64,000 bases of DNA from Isoetes taiwanensis. Taxonomy: Eukaryota; Streptophyta; Lycopodiopsida; Isoetales; Isoetaceae. The notes below the pieces were generated by a model. It saw nothing but the letters and a program-made list of their open reading frames with translations, was not told where the DNA came from and did not search any database. The stretch covers positions 1,212,852 to 1,276,851 of the forward strand of contig JAJEKV010000015.1 of assembly GCA_021234155.1 (NCBI GenBank), in the 5' to 3' direction. Numbering within the stretch: position 1 is the stretch's first letter; each line of letters begins with the position of its first letter. Position numbers and translations under genes: made by a program. Of this stretch, positions 45,117-56,549 are shown piece by piece.

Positions 45117-46421
45117 CTAGTGAGGCAAAATAGATGGCTTAACAGCCCCCAAAACAAGCTCCTGCATCTCCTGCTCATAGGGAAGAGTGCGCTGCGTGAA
45201 AAACCCTGAGAAATGAGCATGCACATACCTCTGCAAATCAGCAGGATCCTCCAAAGTCCGGCCATCAGGCAAAGCAAGGGACGCCATAGATGCTGCATAT
45301 CGCCACTGCCTAGCTGCTCTAAAGAACACCGACGAACTTGTGTCCCCCTCCTTCGACCAGGTAACATGCGCCTCCCGCACTTTAACCTGCTCCAGAGCAA
45401 CAATACGCTGCAACACTGCATTCTCCCTAATGCCATCAGAAGGATGCGCCCGAATCTTCTCCAACTCCTGATAGAGACTATACAACTCCTGCCGCTCTTG
45501 CTGCACACGCTGCCTACCAAAGACCTTGGCAAAATGCTTCACTCTGGCCAACGTAGTCACCATACTAGACATACCCTTCAGAGATGAAAAGGTATCAAGC
45601 CACAACTCCTGGCACTGGGCCGAAAAATCCGCATCAGCCAGAAGCCGAGTGTTCAAACGGAACACCGTCCGAGAGGGCCGAGAGGCAACCGCACCCTGAC
45701 TGGACAAAACTTGAGGGTAATGATCAGAAATGGAGGTAGACAGGACGTTACTCCGGCGCAAAGAGGGCACACCATCCAATGCGCATGGGGAAGGATAGCA
45801 CCGATCATGCCTAGCATACGCCTGGCCCGCACCAATCTGCCTATTACAATAGGTGAAAGACAAGTCCCCAGGGACCTCAACCAAGGCCAAATCCTGCAAC
45901 AAACGAGACCACTGGTCCCTCTCAAACCCATGCACAACCTGGGTTCCAGAACCAGAGCGATCTTCTACTCGCTCTACCATATTGAAGTCCCCTAACAGCA
46001 ACCAAGCAACCTGCAACCCACCAAGGGCTCGCAACTTATTCCGGACTGTGGCCCATAAAGCACCCCGCTGAGAAGGCTGATTAGGGGCATAAACATTAAC
46101 AATCCCCCACTCTTGCCCTCCCTCCAACCACTTAATTATTGCCCACCGACCAAACCTGTCTGCTGCAGAGTATGTGACCTGCACATCCATCCTCCAAGCA
46201 ATAAGAGTACCCCCACTAGTCCGCCCAGAAGAAGAAGCAATAGAGCCAAACTGCCTACCAACCATATTCATGAGCCTGGACATATCACCCCTGTGACACT
46301 TATGCTCCTGAATGCAAACAATATCAGGACGCAACTGCCGAAGTGCCAAAGAAACACGGGCCCTCTTACTACTAGAGGACCGCACCCCCCGCACATTCCA
46401 ACTGAGGATCGACCTATTCAT
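45117..46421 (-). pseudogene. LINE ORF2 endonuclease (APE type)
   Basis: ATG at 46421 opens 434 codons. The APE-type motifs are in order: ILSWNVRGVRS (N), CIQEHKCHRG (E), LLLGDFNMVERVED (D, N) and TSISDHYPQVLSS (D, H). The usual TW/TF step appears as LSFTYCNR. Downstream comes the linker with YVHAHFSGFFTQRT. The frame ends in TAG at 45117, before the RT. All catalytic positions I can identify are present. The host DNA nick made by such an enzyme starts target-primed reverse transcription. Confidence 0.9.
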
Positions 46422-46810
46422 CCCGGAGGAGAAGTGTCCAGCCCCACATGCCTACCCACCAGGCCATTAGCCCACTCCACATAGTCATCATCTAGAGCCA
46501 GAGGATTAATCACATCAATGTGACCCACAACCGCTCTATGTGACATTCCACTTCCAACACGTATTGGAAGTCCCCCAGGCGCCTCCATAGAGTCATGGGC
46601 CACACTAGTCTCTACCTCCAACCGGGCTGCTCCAGCCACCTCATGCTCAGCACATACCGCTACCGGAATATCCCCAGCAGGATCACCAGCCCCTCCCACA
46701 GCCCTGTCCTCAGACCTAGCCACAACCAAATCATCTGAGCCCTCCCCTGAGCCACCATGTCCCCTAGCCCCGCCATCCAATGGGCGGCCAGCAGCAAGCC
46801 TGCCCCGGCC

Positions 46811-47393
46811 TCATCCCACACCACCTCTCCTAACCACACCACCTCGTCCAACTCCACTCACTGCACCACGGAGTCCGCTGCCGGTTGCCTCAGGAACAGA
46901 GGAATCCCGGGCCCCTGCATAAGCATCCGCAACCCCTACCACGTCACAAGCATCAGCAGGACCAGCAGGATCATCAACAGGGTCAGATGGTAGCACAATA
47001 GATGGAAACATCCGCCGGATCTCAAAGCCATTCAAAAGCTTCAATCGGAAAAGAAAATGCCAGGGACCACTACGCACTGGAAGAGAAGTGGGCACAGGCT
47101 GCAAAGCAGGCAGAGCAACACAGATCTTGGGGACTTGCACAATAGAATGAGCCAAATATACACCCAGGCCATTAGCCATAGAAACCAAGAAATCAGGCAC
47201 CATCAGATCAGGAGGAAGATCCTGAATCTGGAACCAACACGGGATTTTAACCGCTGTCAAGGAACTGGTAGACATTGCCGGAGTATAATACTGATACAAC
47301 ACATATGATTCACCCAAAGTATCCACCCCCGAATAACCAATTGCCGCACAGAAGACTCAGCTTCAAACATGATTATGAAGAAATTCCTATCGG
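46811..47393 (-). pseudogene. LINE ORF1, 3' half (nucleic-acid binding, gag-like)
   Basis: The minus-strand frame has ESYVLYQYYTPAMSTSSLTA, VKIPCWFQIQDLPPDLMVPD and FLVSMANGLGVYLAHS. It fits the plant LINE ORF1 pattern (DUF4283-like) of W-x-R/Q-x-x-x-LP-x-x-L-..., followed by a Pro/Ala/Gly-rich tail. No ATG precedes it in frame because its N-terminal half lies in the inverted segment at 47394-48392. Confidence 0.7.
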
Positions 47394-48392
47394 GGCAGGG
47401 TGTGAGTGAAGGACGCTGGCGCCTGGAGCTAGGGTTCTGACGGCGAAACTTTGATCGGCGATATCTCTCTTATCTGGTGTCAGATTTTGGCATGCTTGGG
47501 CTCGTTGGAAAGCTTGCTCCGAGTTCTTTCCGGAGGTTATAGCATCAGCTGTTTTGCATGTGGCTTGCTGTCGCAAACAGCTGATTTCCGGACTGGTTCG
47601 GATGTCATGGCTCCTGCCAGACAGGCTGATGGGGGATCGATTGAACCTCATGGCTTGGAGGTGAAGCCAAGGGAGATGGCGAGGAGAAAGAATCCTCCAG
47701 TAAAGGGGAAGGGCGCGGGTCTCGGCATGCATGAAGAGGCGCGGGCTGTAGGAAGTGGCATGCAATTGGTGGCAGAGATGAGGGAGCTCTTGAATCCCCT
47801 TCTGTTGAGAGGTATGTGGATTGCTCTTCCTCTCAATATAATTCTCGAGACCCAAGTAGATTGTGTTTTGGAGACTCCTGGTCATGATTCCATCAAGCAT
47901 GCCCCTTTGGAATTTGGATGCGGATGCCCTCTTCCCCCGTGGCTTGGGAAGGGATCACTTGCCGGTGATGCCCTCTTCTAGGGTGCATGTAGCCGATGTG
48001 CCTCCCGGGTGCCCCCGGATACCTCTCGGAATGCCAGCGGCAGCCCCAACTCCCCGCGGCCTACCGGGCGAGTAATGACACTGTTGCTCGCATCACTTTC
48101 GGCGGGTTTTCGATTGGATCAAGCGCAAGGCTCCGGAGTGTAGGACTGCCCGTGTTCAAGAGGCTCTGAAATTTGTGGAGGATCATCACTGCTGACTGCT
48201 TGAGCAGCTCTTCCGAGACTCCATGGATAGATATTGATCATACCGGGGCATGTGCGACCATTGAGAATCTAGTTTCATTTGCGGTATTGGGCTACTTCAC
48301 GGGTTACATATTGGACACGAGGAGGTTTAGCTCTTGGCTTGCTGGACATCTGAGGCGGATTGGTTTGCCCAGGTATCAGTCTCTGAAATTCC
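47394..48392 (+). pseudogene. Inverted 5' segment of the LINE: 5' UTR and ORF1 N-terminal half
   Basis: Read on the plus strand, an ATG at about 47604 opens MAPARQADGGSIEPHG, EVKPREMARRKNPPVKGKG and so on to a stop at 47981. After a frame break the ORF1 core appears: ACATIENLVSFAVLGYFTGY then RRIGLPRYQSLKFLS. This is the part of the DUF4283-like domain that comes before RNFFIIMFEAESSV, the start of the minus-oriented half at 47393. The 13-mer GAAATTCCTATCG occurs at both ends of the segment (47380-47392 and 48385-48397). I infer a twin-priming inversion. Confidence 0.65.
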
Positions 48393-48406
48393 TATCGTTC
48401 ACTTTT
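48393..48406 (+). repeat. LINE target-site duplication, right copy
   Basis: TATCGTTCACTTTT, identical to 42960-42973. Host sequence resumes at 48407. Confidence 0.8.
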
Positions 48407-48409
48407 GGG

Positions 48410-49365
48410 ACATAATATAGCACATTTATTATATTACCTACATTCTAATGGAAAATCAAAGTATAATCATTTTAGAAAGATCAAGAATTCCACAAACCAA
48501 ACACCCCATCTTTTAGTTGGCCTTGGATTACTAGGTCGACTACAGATATGCTGGTGTATTATGAATGAGGCCAATATTTGGTAGAAATTTATTTCGAACT
48601 TTTGCAAGTTACTTGAGGGACGAGAAAATTTGATATTGCTCTGATACGTGTCGTGCATTAAACACTTTCCTCCTTTACTTCCACTGAACTCCTCCACCCC
48701 CAAACTAAAGGACCTATAGAGCAACCCTCACTTCGGTGGTTAGGAATAAACATCCTTAGTAAAGGAGAAAATTAAATGTTTGAGATGTCTTGATTCCTCA
48801 TTTCTAACGAAAACTCAAAGTGACCACATAGTAGAAGATGCAAATTAGTAGACTCGTCCAATTGCAACTTTTAAGTACCTGCAATGATTTCTTGTGTACT
48901 TTAACATTACCATATTGGAATTGGAGCCAATTGGTATTTATGATTCAAATTTTGAGTTAGCGAATATTGTACTTTCAAGGATTATGCTTGGCAAAATACA
49001 ACGAGATGTAATGATGAGTAGGCAAAGAAACAATGTCCATTGGCATAAACAAAGAATGTTTTGCAAATTTTCAACCTTTATAAAGATTATGACATTTGGG
49101 GGCATATGTAAAGCTGCCATCAATGGAGCCAAAGTCTTCATCACCCACAATAGGCAGGCACAAGTGACAAAGGAAAAGAGTGAATATATAAAAACAATAA
49201 AATAAAAGCAAGATACTCCCCCATATCTGGGCAAGACTATGTTTGGGTGATGAAATTTAGCAAATCTAAAACTTGAACCTAGACAAAATGTGTGTCAGGT
49301 CAGGGTGGGTGGCTGATACAGGGGTGTAGTCAGGTCGGAGGGACCAAGTCAAGGTCAGGTCGGGC
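48410..49365. other. Intergenic DNA between LINE and GH3
   Basis: A/T-rich, no coding match. The last ~120 bases before the GH3 stop (49290-49370) contain repeated gtcaggtcggg/caggtcagg strings and would be the GH3 3' UTR. Confidence 0.5.
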
Positions 49366-49369
49366 CACG

Positions 49370-51752
49370 TCACTGGGCTGAGAAGTATTGTTTAACTTTG
49401 CCAGAGGCGAGGAGGGAGAGAAGGCTATGGTTACTGATGCAACGAGGCAGCTTGAATTGGCTAGCAGAGCCACCTCTGCTCACAGCAATTTCAAGGATTT
49501 GTGCAAACGTACCCTCTTTAACAATGCACAGCTCCAAAGGACCGATTAAACTGTTCAGCCGGCCTCTCTGATACGGTTCATTGAAGGATCCATCAAGTAA
49601 TTCACAGCATTTATCCAGCACTTCGTCATCCAACTCGCTTCCGTTTTTCAGCTCCCAAAAAATCACATAGTGCCCTGGATTTGAGCCATGATCTGCACAG
49701 CTGCTGAACTCTAACAGCTCCATTTGGGTTTTCTCTAATAGCCTTGAAGCTTTCTCTACCACTTGCTGCAGTTCAGCCTCGTCTGTCTTGTCTGTGGCTA
49801 TGCTTAACAGCACGTTCTTCCTGCAGATGTACTCCACCTGAGGTACCGTGTTGTAGAATCCTGCCACCCTCATTATATCTCCCAGTCTGTATCTATACAG
49901 CCCTGCAAAACAAACATAAAACACCCTTTTCAACGTTTTGCCCATATCCTTACTTCAATTGGCTAGCCTGTACAGTGTTTAGCAGAATTCAGCTCAATCG
50001 ACTACTTAGCTACTGCACATCTTATTTCTGTCTGTGTAGCAGGGAAAACAAATCTCAGCAAACTTAATGATGCTTTCTGCCATGGCTTTTATGGGAATTA
50101 ATGTCTGATATTGTGTGCTTTGCTTGAAAAACAAGTTCGGTCCTATGTGCTTCATCTGATAAAATAGTATTCAGTACTATGTTCTTGATCTGGTGAAATA
50201 ATACAGGTACTACGTGCTTGATCTGGGGTGTCAGTGTTCTTACCTGAATCAGTTGTCAGTACCAATTCGTAGTCTTTGCCGATCTGGACCTCATTCACAG
50301 CCACTGTTTCAGTATATTCTTCAGATTCACCCTCTTGAGGAACTGGAAGGAATTCATAATACGCGCATTTTGGCACAATTGTAAAAAGAATTTGATCCGG
50401 GGGAGTTCTAGGATTTAGATTTATCCCTATCGGATAGCATTCGGATGCCCCGTATTCGAAGCTTACTAGAGGAATTTTGCCAGCATAGTGACGCAAAATT
50501 GGGACATAAGGCGCCATGGCTCCTGTCATCACACTCACAACTATTTTAGCATTGGGCCATATCCTTTCTATGATTCCACTCCATGATCCTGTGGAAAAAT
50601 CCCTCTCTAAAATTTCTGCAAACTCGGGATTTGCTGAAAGAAGCTTAGATACTGCTTCTCTTGTTACAGAGTCAGTAATTCTTGAGCCGAGAACCCCTCT
50701 TCTGATATCAAGGCACAAATCTTTCCAAGTATTTTCCAGCATTCTCATTGCCTCAACAATCATGTAAGCAAAAAATGATGTGACAGAATTCACTTCATAT
50801 CTCCTTATCAGACCGCATAACAGATGGCAGTACATGGACTGTCTAATATCAAAACCTTGCAAAATCACTTCATCAGGGCTGACCATGGCCTCCTTTGATC
50901 TGTCCCTGTTCTTAAATTGATCACTGTTGAAGTAGCCACTTGTTGATGTGCCTGCAAGGTGTCCTCCTGGTGTCTTGTGCATCTTGCTAGCATACACAAA
51001 TGCCAAGGCTGCCGTATTTGGCTGTGGAGGAAATTCCCTATATTCAAAAAAACATATGCTTAAGTGAAGTACTGATCCTCCTCGTCCATGCTCATATTTT
51101 TCTTCCAATTTTTCTGTATCAAGGGACGTACCTATTTCTAAAGACGCTGCCTAATGTGGCCCATCTCTCGGCACCTTCAGTGCATTCTCCATATACAGGA
51201 ATGAGCTTCGGTTTTCCAGCTGAAGTTCCTGAGCTGCATACACACAACCATGTGCAAGGAATTACAATATGACACCATGTCAGTATATGAACAGCTAAAC
51301 ATGCAGGCATTCTGAAGCATAGATTCAATTCAGTTTGGGCAGATTCTGAAATCTAGCTACATTCTTTGCAGCAGGATTCCTGGGTGGAATTCAACAAAGG
51401 ACCTGTAAGAATTGATCAACTGGAAAAAAAAAATTAAAAGATCATATAGTTACCTAAGAGAAAATCTAAGAAATGGAGCAGAACAAAGAATGGACGACTG
51501 GTCTCCGTTTGCGATGCGTTCTATATCACTGTATATGTCGGAATAGCTAATGATGGGCAAGCATTTCCTAAAGGATTCCACATCTGTGCGCCCTTGCAGG
51601 CCGTGCCTTTGAAGATATTCAGTATCCTTATTTTTCTCGAGTATGCGCTTCAGCTTGTTGGATTGGTAAGTAGAAATATCCTTGCTCATGTGTTCAAATT
51701 CTTCTTCCAGATCCTTGTCATCCCAAAAGGGTGTGACAGTAACAGACAGCAT
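49370..51752 (-). CDS. GH3: GH3-family acyl-acid amido synthetase (auxin/jasmonate conjugation type)
   Basis: Four exons join in phase: 51752-51454, 51233-51132, 51037-50244 and 49902-49370, giving 575 residues, the normal GH3 size. GT-AG borders are AG|gtaact, AG|gtacgt and AG|gtaaga. The adenylate-forming motifs are visible: SSGTSAGKPKLIPVYGE across the exon 1/2 junction (residues about 99-115), VSFEYGASECYPIGINLNP, and LYRYRLGDIMRVAGFYN at the start of exon 4. RKNVLLSIATDKTDEAEL and a GTF...SRG...Q-K-PRC C-terminus follow. GH3 enzymes activate an acyl acid with ATP in the cytosol and couple it to an amino acid, which lowers free auxin or makes JA-Ile. Which acid this one uses cannot be told by eye; the SSECY-type motif resembles groups acting on auxin. 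The frame is intact and it is the clearest host gene here. Confidence 0.93.
50133..50240 (-). repeat. Short tandem repeat in GH3 intron 3
   Basis: Three diverged copies of a ~34-base unit (cctatgtgcttcatctgat, actatgttcttgatctggtg, actacgtgcttgatctgggg) lie directly downstream of the exon 3 donor. Confidence 0.8.
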
Positions 51753-52398
51753 GGCTTTTGCAAGATCGAAATGAAAGCGCAGTGATTAAGTTTCTTCTTC
51801 AAGAGAAACAACAGTACATCAGAACAGCTAATAAGATCCTCCAACTCCACACTTACCAAACTACCAACTACAACATAACGGGAAGAATAACATCATGGAC
51901 GAAACCAGAATAACAATTATGATACTGGACACGTTACCTAAATAAAAACAGATGAAGGTAAAAAAATTTAAGGAATGCAATGGAACAGGATACTTACCAG
52001 ATCAAAGGTAAACTGAATGACAGGTTACAAGTAAACCAAACAATTAATCCTTGAGCAGATATGATCAGTACAAATTATGATCAACAAGGTATGAAATGAA
52101 ATGAAATGAAATGTATGGGGATGGGAATTGGGCAAATTAGGCAAAGGAAAGATCAAAAATTTCAAGGGATGGAAGGAAAAGAATGAGCATGTGGGGGTAG
52201 TAAATGAGGGCAGTGCCAGATGCGGATCTGGAGCGGATTGACAGTGCTGCTGGGCAGGAAGCGAACGGCTGAGGCACAGAAAGTTTGGCAGGCATAACTA
52301 AGGCCTTATCCAGACGGCAAAGCGATGGCCCAGGGCATTGAAGATGGAAGAAACTAACCGACAGCGAATTGATCACCGGGAAGGGACCTCCCTGAGCT

Positions 52399-52404
52399 CT
52401 TATA
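52399..52404 (-). promoter_or_regulatory. Candidate TATA box of GH3
   Basis: The minus strand reads agtataagagctc, about 650 bases upstream of the GH3 ATG. It would give a long 5' leader, perhaps with an intron (an aggtaag-like site is not obvious). Tentative. Confidence 0.25.
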
Positions 52405-52563
52405 CTTATTCTCGGCTGCCGCCGGACTGCCGAACATGGTTGGCCCACTGCTCTGCTCCGCCATAACTTGTCCTTATTTTCAAAGCCCATGTACCTCGTT
52501 TTCCCAACACCTTATTTCTTGCCTTTCCCTCGCTTTGCCAACCTGTTCCCCCCTAGACAACCT

Positions 52564-52594
52564 TGTCTCCACACCCTCCACATGTCCATGTCTC
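52564..52594. promoter_or_regulatory. Two TGTCTC auxin-response-like elements
   Basis: TGTCTC occurs at 52564-52569 and 52589-52594 on the plus strand, about 810-840 bases upstream of the GH3 start and beyond the candidate TATA. TGTCTC pairs are the classical binding sites of auxin response factors in GH3 promoters. Two within 31 bases is suggestive but not proof. Confidence 0.35.
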
Positions 52595-52801
52595 TTCCAT
52601 GCTCCCTTTCTGCTCTCAAACTTCTACACCAACATGCTCCAACAAAGGAACTACAGCAAAAAATGAGGAAAAAACAAGATATGGAAACGTTCTATTGATC
52701 TTCTCATCCATTGAGAGAGAACTTAAGTGGGAGTAGAGAAGATCAGCAGCTTTTACATCCACTAAAGACCAGTCTGTCTATGTGCTTCTCGTGTGTTTGT
52801 G

Positions 52802-52900
52802 TAGAGAGAGAGAGAGAGACCAGTTTGTCTATGTGCTTGTGGTTTGTTTGTGGAAAGAGAGAGGGAGGGAAAGAGAGTGTGTGTGTGAATGAGAGAAATA
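52802..52900 (+). repeat. GA-rich microsatellite tracts
   Basis: Runs of gagaga at about 52803-52820 and 52855-52880 with gtgtgtg next to them, then an aaataaaataaaat run. ORFs here are low-complexity. Confidence 0.85.
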
Positions 52901-52929
52901 ATAAAATAAAATAAATTGTATTATTATTA

Positions 52930-54600
52930 TGTCTACTGTCTATCAATATTAAAGGGGGAAGAGAGGGCCCTAGGGTGGGAGGGAGATTAGAATAGGACGC
53001 ACGCACCACACCAACACTGTTTCATTGGGTTTTGCTCCCAACAACCTTACATTAAAGAAGCGGCTTCGAACTCCAGACAGATTGTCTTAGGTCTAGCGTG
53101 TTACCACTCGGGGAGTGTTACGGCCATACGGGTATTATACTCGTATGCACAAATATGGTCGTCACAGGCAGGGGAGATAGAGAGTATGACCGTGCACTTG
53201 GCCCTCGAGTTCGCCCCCTCCCTGCCTCCACTAGGAAAGAAAATTTAATTGCCCCTCAACCCTAGAACCTGGAACCCACTAGCCCCACCTTCAAACCTTG
53301 CACTGCCGCAGATTCTCCTACATTGTCGTTGATTACTTGCATGGCATCTGGGTGTCATCTGAATTATTTCAATTGTACATCCCTAAAAGGCCGAATCTGC
53401 TTTCTCCTGTCGCCTACCAGCACAACATAGACTATACGAGTTCCTATCAATCACGGAACCACCCATGAGCTAGAGATGGGCTGTTGCACATATTCTCATA
53501 ATTAGACCAACAAGATCCATGGAAAGACATGTAAGTTTGTGGTTTCTGGTGCAATTTATTACTTGCTATGGATGTTGCTGAAGTTATAATGACAAAGGGA
53601 TTGCAAAATGATATATAAAAGAATGGTCAAAGGATTTAACTCTCCCAAGATGAATGTTACTCATCAAATGGGGCAAAAACGCATGATTTAAGTTCCAAAT
53701 TGACCAATTATATTGCTTGCAAATCTATGTCAACAAAGCCATAAGGATTCAAGTTAAATTAGATTATAAATATGAATGAGGCCTAGAGGTAGAGTCAACA
53801 AATCCACGTTAATCGCGTGTCGAAGAAATTGTGATTTCTCTTCCACATTTTGAATAACAAGCTTTCTTTTCCCCGACTAAATTTTGTTTGGGTGGTCTAG
53901 TTTCACCCAGGGAGCCAATAATTTTAGTTAGCATGCATATTATCATGCCAACTCTTTAGAAGAGACCATTTGCGTCTATGCACTTCTCGCATCCCCCTCC
54001 CACCTCCCCCCTAACCAAAAAAAAAAAAAGGAAACACTAAGGAGGGTGGGGGTTCGTCGGGAGGGAGGGGTGTGTCTTGGCCAACTTATCGCCACGTTGC
54101 CTTTATTTCGCTTTCATTGGTTAGATTACCATACAAGATCACTATAAATTTCCTTCCTCAATCTTATATTAGGTACTAGCAATTGGAGGTCTTGATATGC
54201 ATGGATATGCCTACAGCTATATTAGGACTTTCACTTTCACCAATATAGTTGCAACTACTATAATTTATGGAACTCGAGCTGAAGCCATTTTGTTATTAAT
54301 ATGTCGTCTTCTCTAGAGTATCTTAAAGTCAAGCGTATCAGATTGCATATTCGTTGTTGGAATAATTGTGCGATCTAGTGTACTTACAAGCGGTGATAAT
54401 TATGATATGCTAAAAGATATCTTAAAATGGGATAAACCAGTAAAGAGGATGTTTGTTTGGTCGTTATGTAACATATATTAGGAAAAAAATGAACAAACGA
54501 TTAATGAATCATTTGGGTTTTGACCATAAAAATATAATATTATGGCAATGGTAGATCACTTTTTTTATATTTATAAGAAATTTATTGACGATTTTTAGCT
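52930..54600. other. No gene recognised
   Basis: Mixed intergenic sequence. A C-rich/A-run/G-rich block lies at about 53990-54075. No ORF with family features. Confidence 0.5.
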
Positions 54601-54604
54601 TAGC

Positions 54605-55153
54605 CTATGTCCTTGCAGGGCAGTGTAGTAGGATTTGTCTTAGGTAGAATACTTCTCTCACTCGAGACAAAAGCAAATGTATCCTACATACAACTGGCTC
54701 CCTTACCTTCTTCCTCACTACGGTCCTCCTGAACCCCTCCCGCTCTTGTTCCATATGAGTTCGAAATTCAATTGCGACTGCTAGGTTGTATGTGGTCAAT
54801 GTGTGTTGTATGTGATGTTGAATGTATGCGAAGGCATCAAGCTCGAGATCCAGAGGATGCAAGAAATATGATCCAACAACGACCTCGTCTTCAGATGTGA
54901 CAGATGCAGAGCGGACATTTGACGGCAAGAGACTTATTTGTTATGTCATATGACATTGTAATCCATGACGCCTCGTCGTTGATAGATAACGTGCCCTCAA
55001 GTAATCTTGTATTTCATTCCTAGGACGTCGCCTAGCATATCCTTCGGGTGGTGTATGCCCTAATGATTGTCCAAGAGGTCCATACAATAGTCTAATACAA
55101 CTATTACTACGTAAGATTAAAAAACCCCTGCCTCGACAAGTTTTCAAGGACAA
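54605..55153 (-). other. Possible unknown ORF fragment
   Basis: Two minus-strand frames follow each other: 55153-54941 (GPLGQSLGHTPPEGYARRRP) and 54940-54605 (SEDEVVVGSYFLHPLDLELD, then AFAYIQHHIQHTLTTYNLAV, MEQEREGFRRTVVRKKVREP). The second has a helical, protein-like composition and reaches a possible donor at KKVREPV|gtatgt. No ATG-led gene model or family match is apparent, so it could equally be a transposon relic. Confidence 0.25.
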
Positions 55154-55779
55154 AACCTTTGCAATATGGTGATACTAAATAATCAGGAATAAATAGATAA
55201 GTAGAGCATGGTGACTATTACGGGTTCAGCAATTGAAGGCGTGCATCCAGTACGTCAGGTACGTATAATGCCAAGTCATGTATATATGGTGCTCTGAGAA
55301 GTTGTGGGAGCGTGGAATGGAATAATAATGTTAAATAACTATTTCTAACCATCTAAAAAATAGAAGCTCTTTTAACTGTTGTAATCTTCCAGGAAAGCAT
55401 TGGATGACTATCATAGGAATAGATGCATTTTGCCCATGTCTGAGTCTAACTCGTATTTCTGGTCAATCTGTACTTGTAGTCACAGTGCTAAATAATATTG
55501 GATGACTTTTTTATCTAGACAGTATCAATGCATCTGCAACTTGCACAAAGCACCATCTTTGACACTCAAAGAAGGACGATGGTAATAGCGAGAATCTGTG
55601 CAGCAATATACTAGCAAATTCAGTTATTTGTCGGTGGATAAAAGCGCGCTAGGATGTCATCCATTAGTTCTAAATTCATGTACTATTTTGCACTAGAAAA
55701 CACGTTCTTTATGTAATTTTAAATGGATGGTAGGAGGCCACGTGCTTGTCGTATATATTTAAAAAAAGAATATATTTGG

Positions 55780-56212
55780 TTGTTTGTCATCATGACATGA
55801 AGTGGCCAACAGTTGTTACAAAATTTTTCGTACAGCCATTGAATTCCCTCCGATCCAAGCAAATTCCCTCCAATCCATTCCCAAGCAAGCAAGCAGAGAA
55901 CTTCAGAAAGTCATTTAATTCTATGAGGGCTAAGCTCCACATCAATTGTAGCTGCAATTGTGATGCTTGTGTTGCTAACAAAAATGATGGAATTTGTCAG
56001 GCTCATAAGCATACATATTGTAATGTCAACACTCTATGGAGGAGTATGGCTTGTCCAAAACAGGATAATGAAGAGTGGCACAAACTAAATTGTATTGCAA
56101 GTGATTGCAAGAACTGTGGTAAGCAGGACATTGTCGTGTGTCCAAAAGAAACTGAAAATGACACTGAAAATAAAGTCAATTCACAAATATACTTTTATGT
56201 GGATGAGAAGTA
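55780..56212 (+). CDS. Cysteine-rich unknown protein fragment, possibly transposon-linked
   Basis: The plus frame has RAKLHINCSCNCDACVANKN, then CQAHKHTYCN, SMACPKQDNEEWHKLNCIAS, DCKNCGKQDIVVCPKE. Many Cys/His pairs (CSC-x-CDAC, DCKNC, VVCP) suggest a zinc-binding module. Similar cysteine clusters are known N-terminal or central parts of KDZ/CACTA-type transposon proteins. The frame stops at YFYVDEK and is followed at once by a gtggtttt-type motif array like those at the ends of the CACTA-like elements here, which supports a transposon link. No clear ATG or splice model was fixed. Confidence 0.35.
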
Positions 56213-56289
56213 AAAAAAAAAGAGTCTCAAGAAGATTCAGGTTGGTGGACAAGACAATAAATGAACATATAATGCTCGATGCCATCTTT

Positions 56290-56545
56290 TGAGGTGTGGT
56301 TTATATAACTAGGTGTAGTTTTTAAGTAGTTCTTTTTTAAGAAAGTATGGTTTTTTAAAGTGTGGTCTATAAGTAGGTGTAGTTTTTAAGTGGTTGTTTT
56401 TTAAAGAAGGATGGTTTTTGAAGTGGTGTGGTTTATAATTAGGTGTAGTTTTTAAGTAGTTATTTCTTAAGAAAATATGGTTTTTTTAGGTATGATTTGT
56501 AACTAGGTGTAGTTTCTAGGTAGCTCTTTTTATAAGGAAGTATGG
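56290..56545 (+). repeat. GTGTGGTTT/GTGTAGTTT motif array
   Basis: Repeated clauses gtgtggttt.taa..aggtg followed by tagtttttaagtagtt and aagaaagtatggttttt recur about every 75 bases, three to four times. The style matches the arrays at 3444-4085, 12095-13330 and 23590-24351. Confidence 0.8.
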
Positions 56546-56549
56546 TTTT

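Larger units (their letters stand above)
42974..48392 (-). mobile_element. L1-type LINE with inverted 5' end
   Basis: On the minus strand the element ends in a poly(A) tract (T run at about 42970-42978) next to a 14-bp target-site duplication. Its coding order is ORF1 3' part, endonuclease, reverse transcriptase, RT-associated zinc finger. The outermost 1 kb (47393-48392) reads in the opposite direction and encodes the 5' UTR and ORF1 N-terminal half. The total of 5.4 kb is near full length for a plant L1. The combination of TSD, poly(A) and a 5' inversion is the product expected of target-primed reverse transcription with twin priming. The copy carries stops and frame breaks and is dead. Confidence 0.85.

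Noticed and set aside
45711-46484. Plus-strand ORFs antisense to the LINE endonuclease
   Set aside because: They are shadows of the minus-strand endonuclease, which has clear catalytic motifs.
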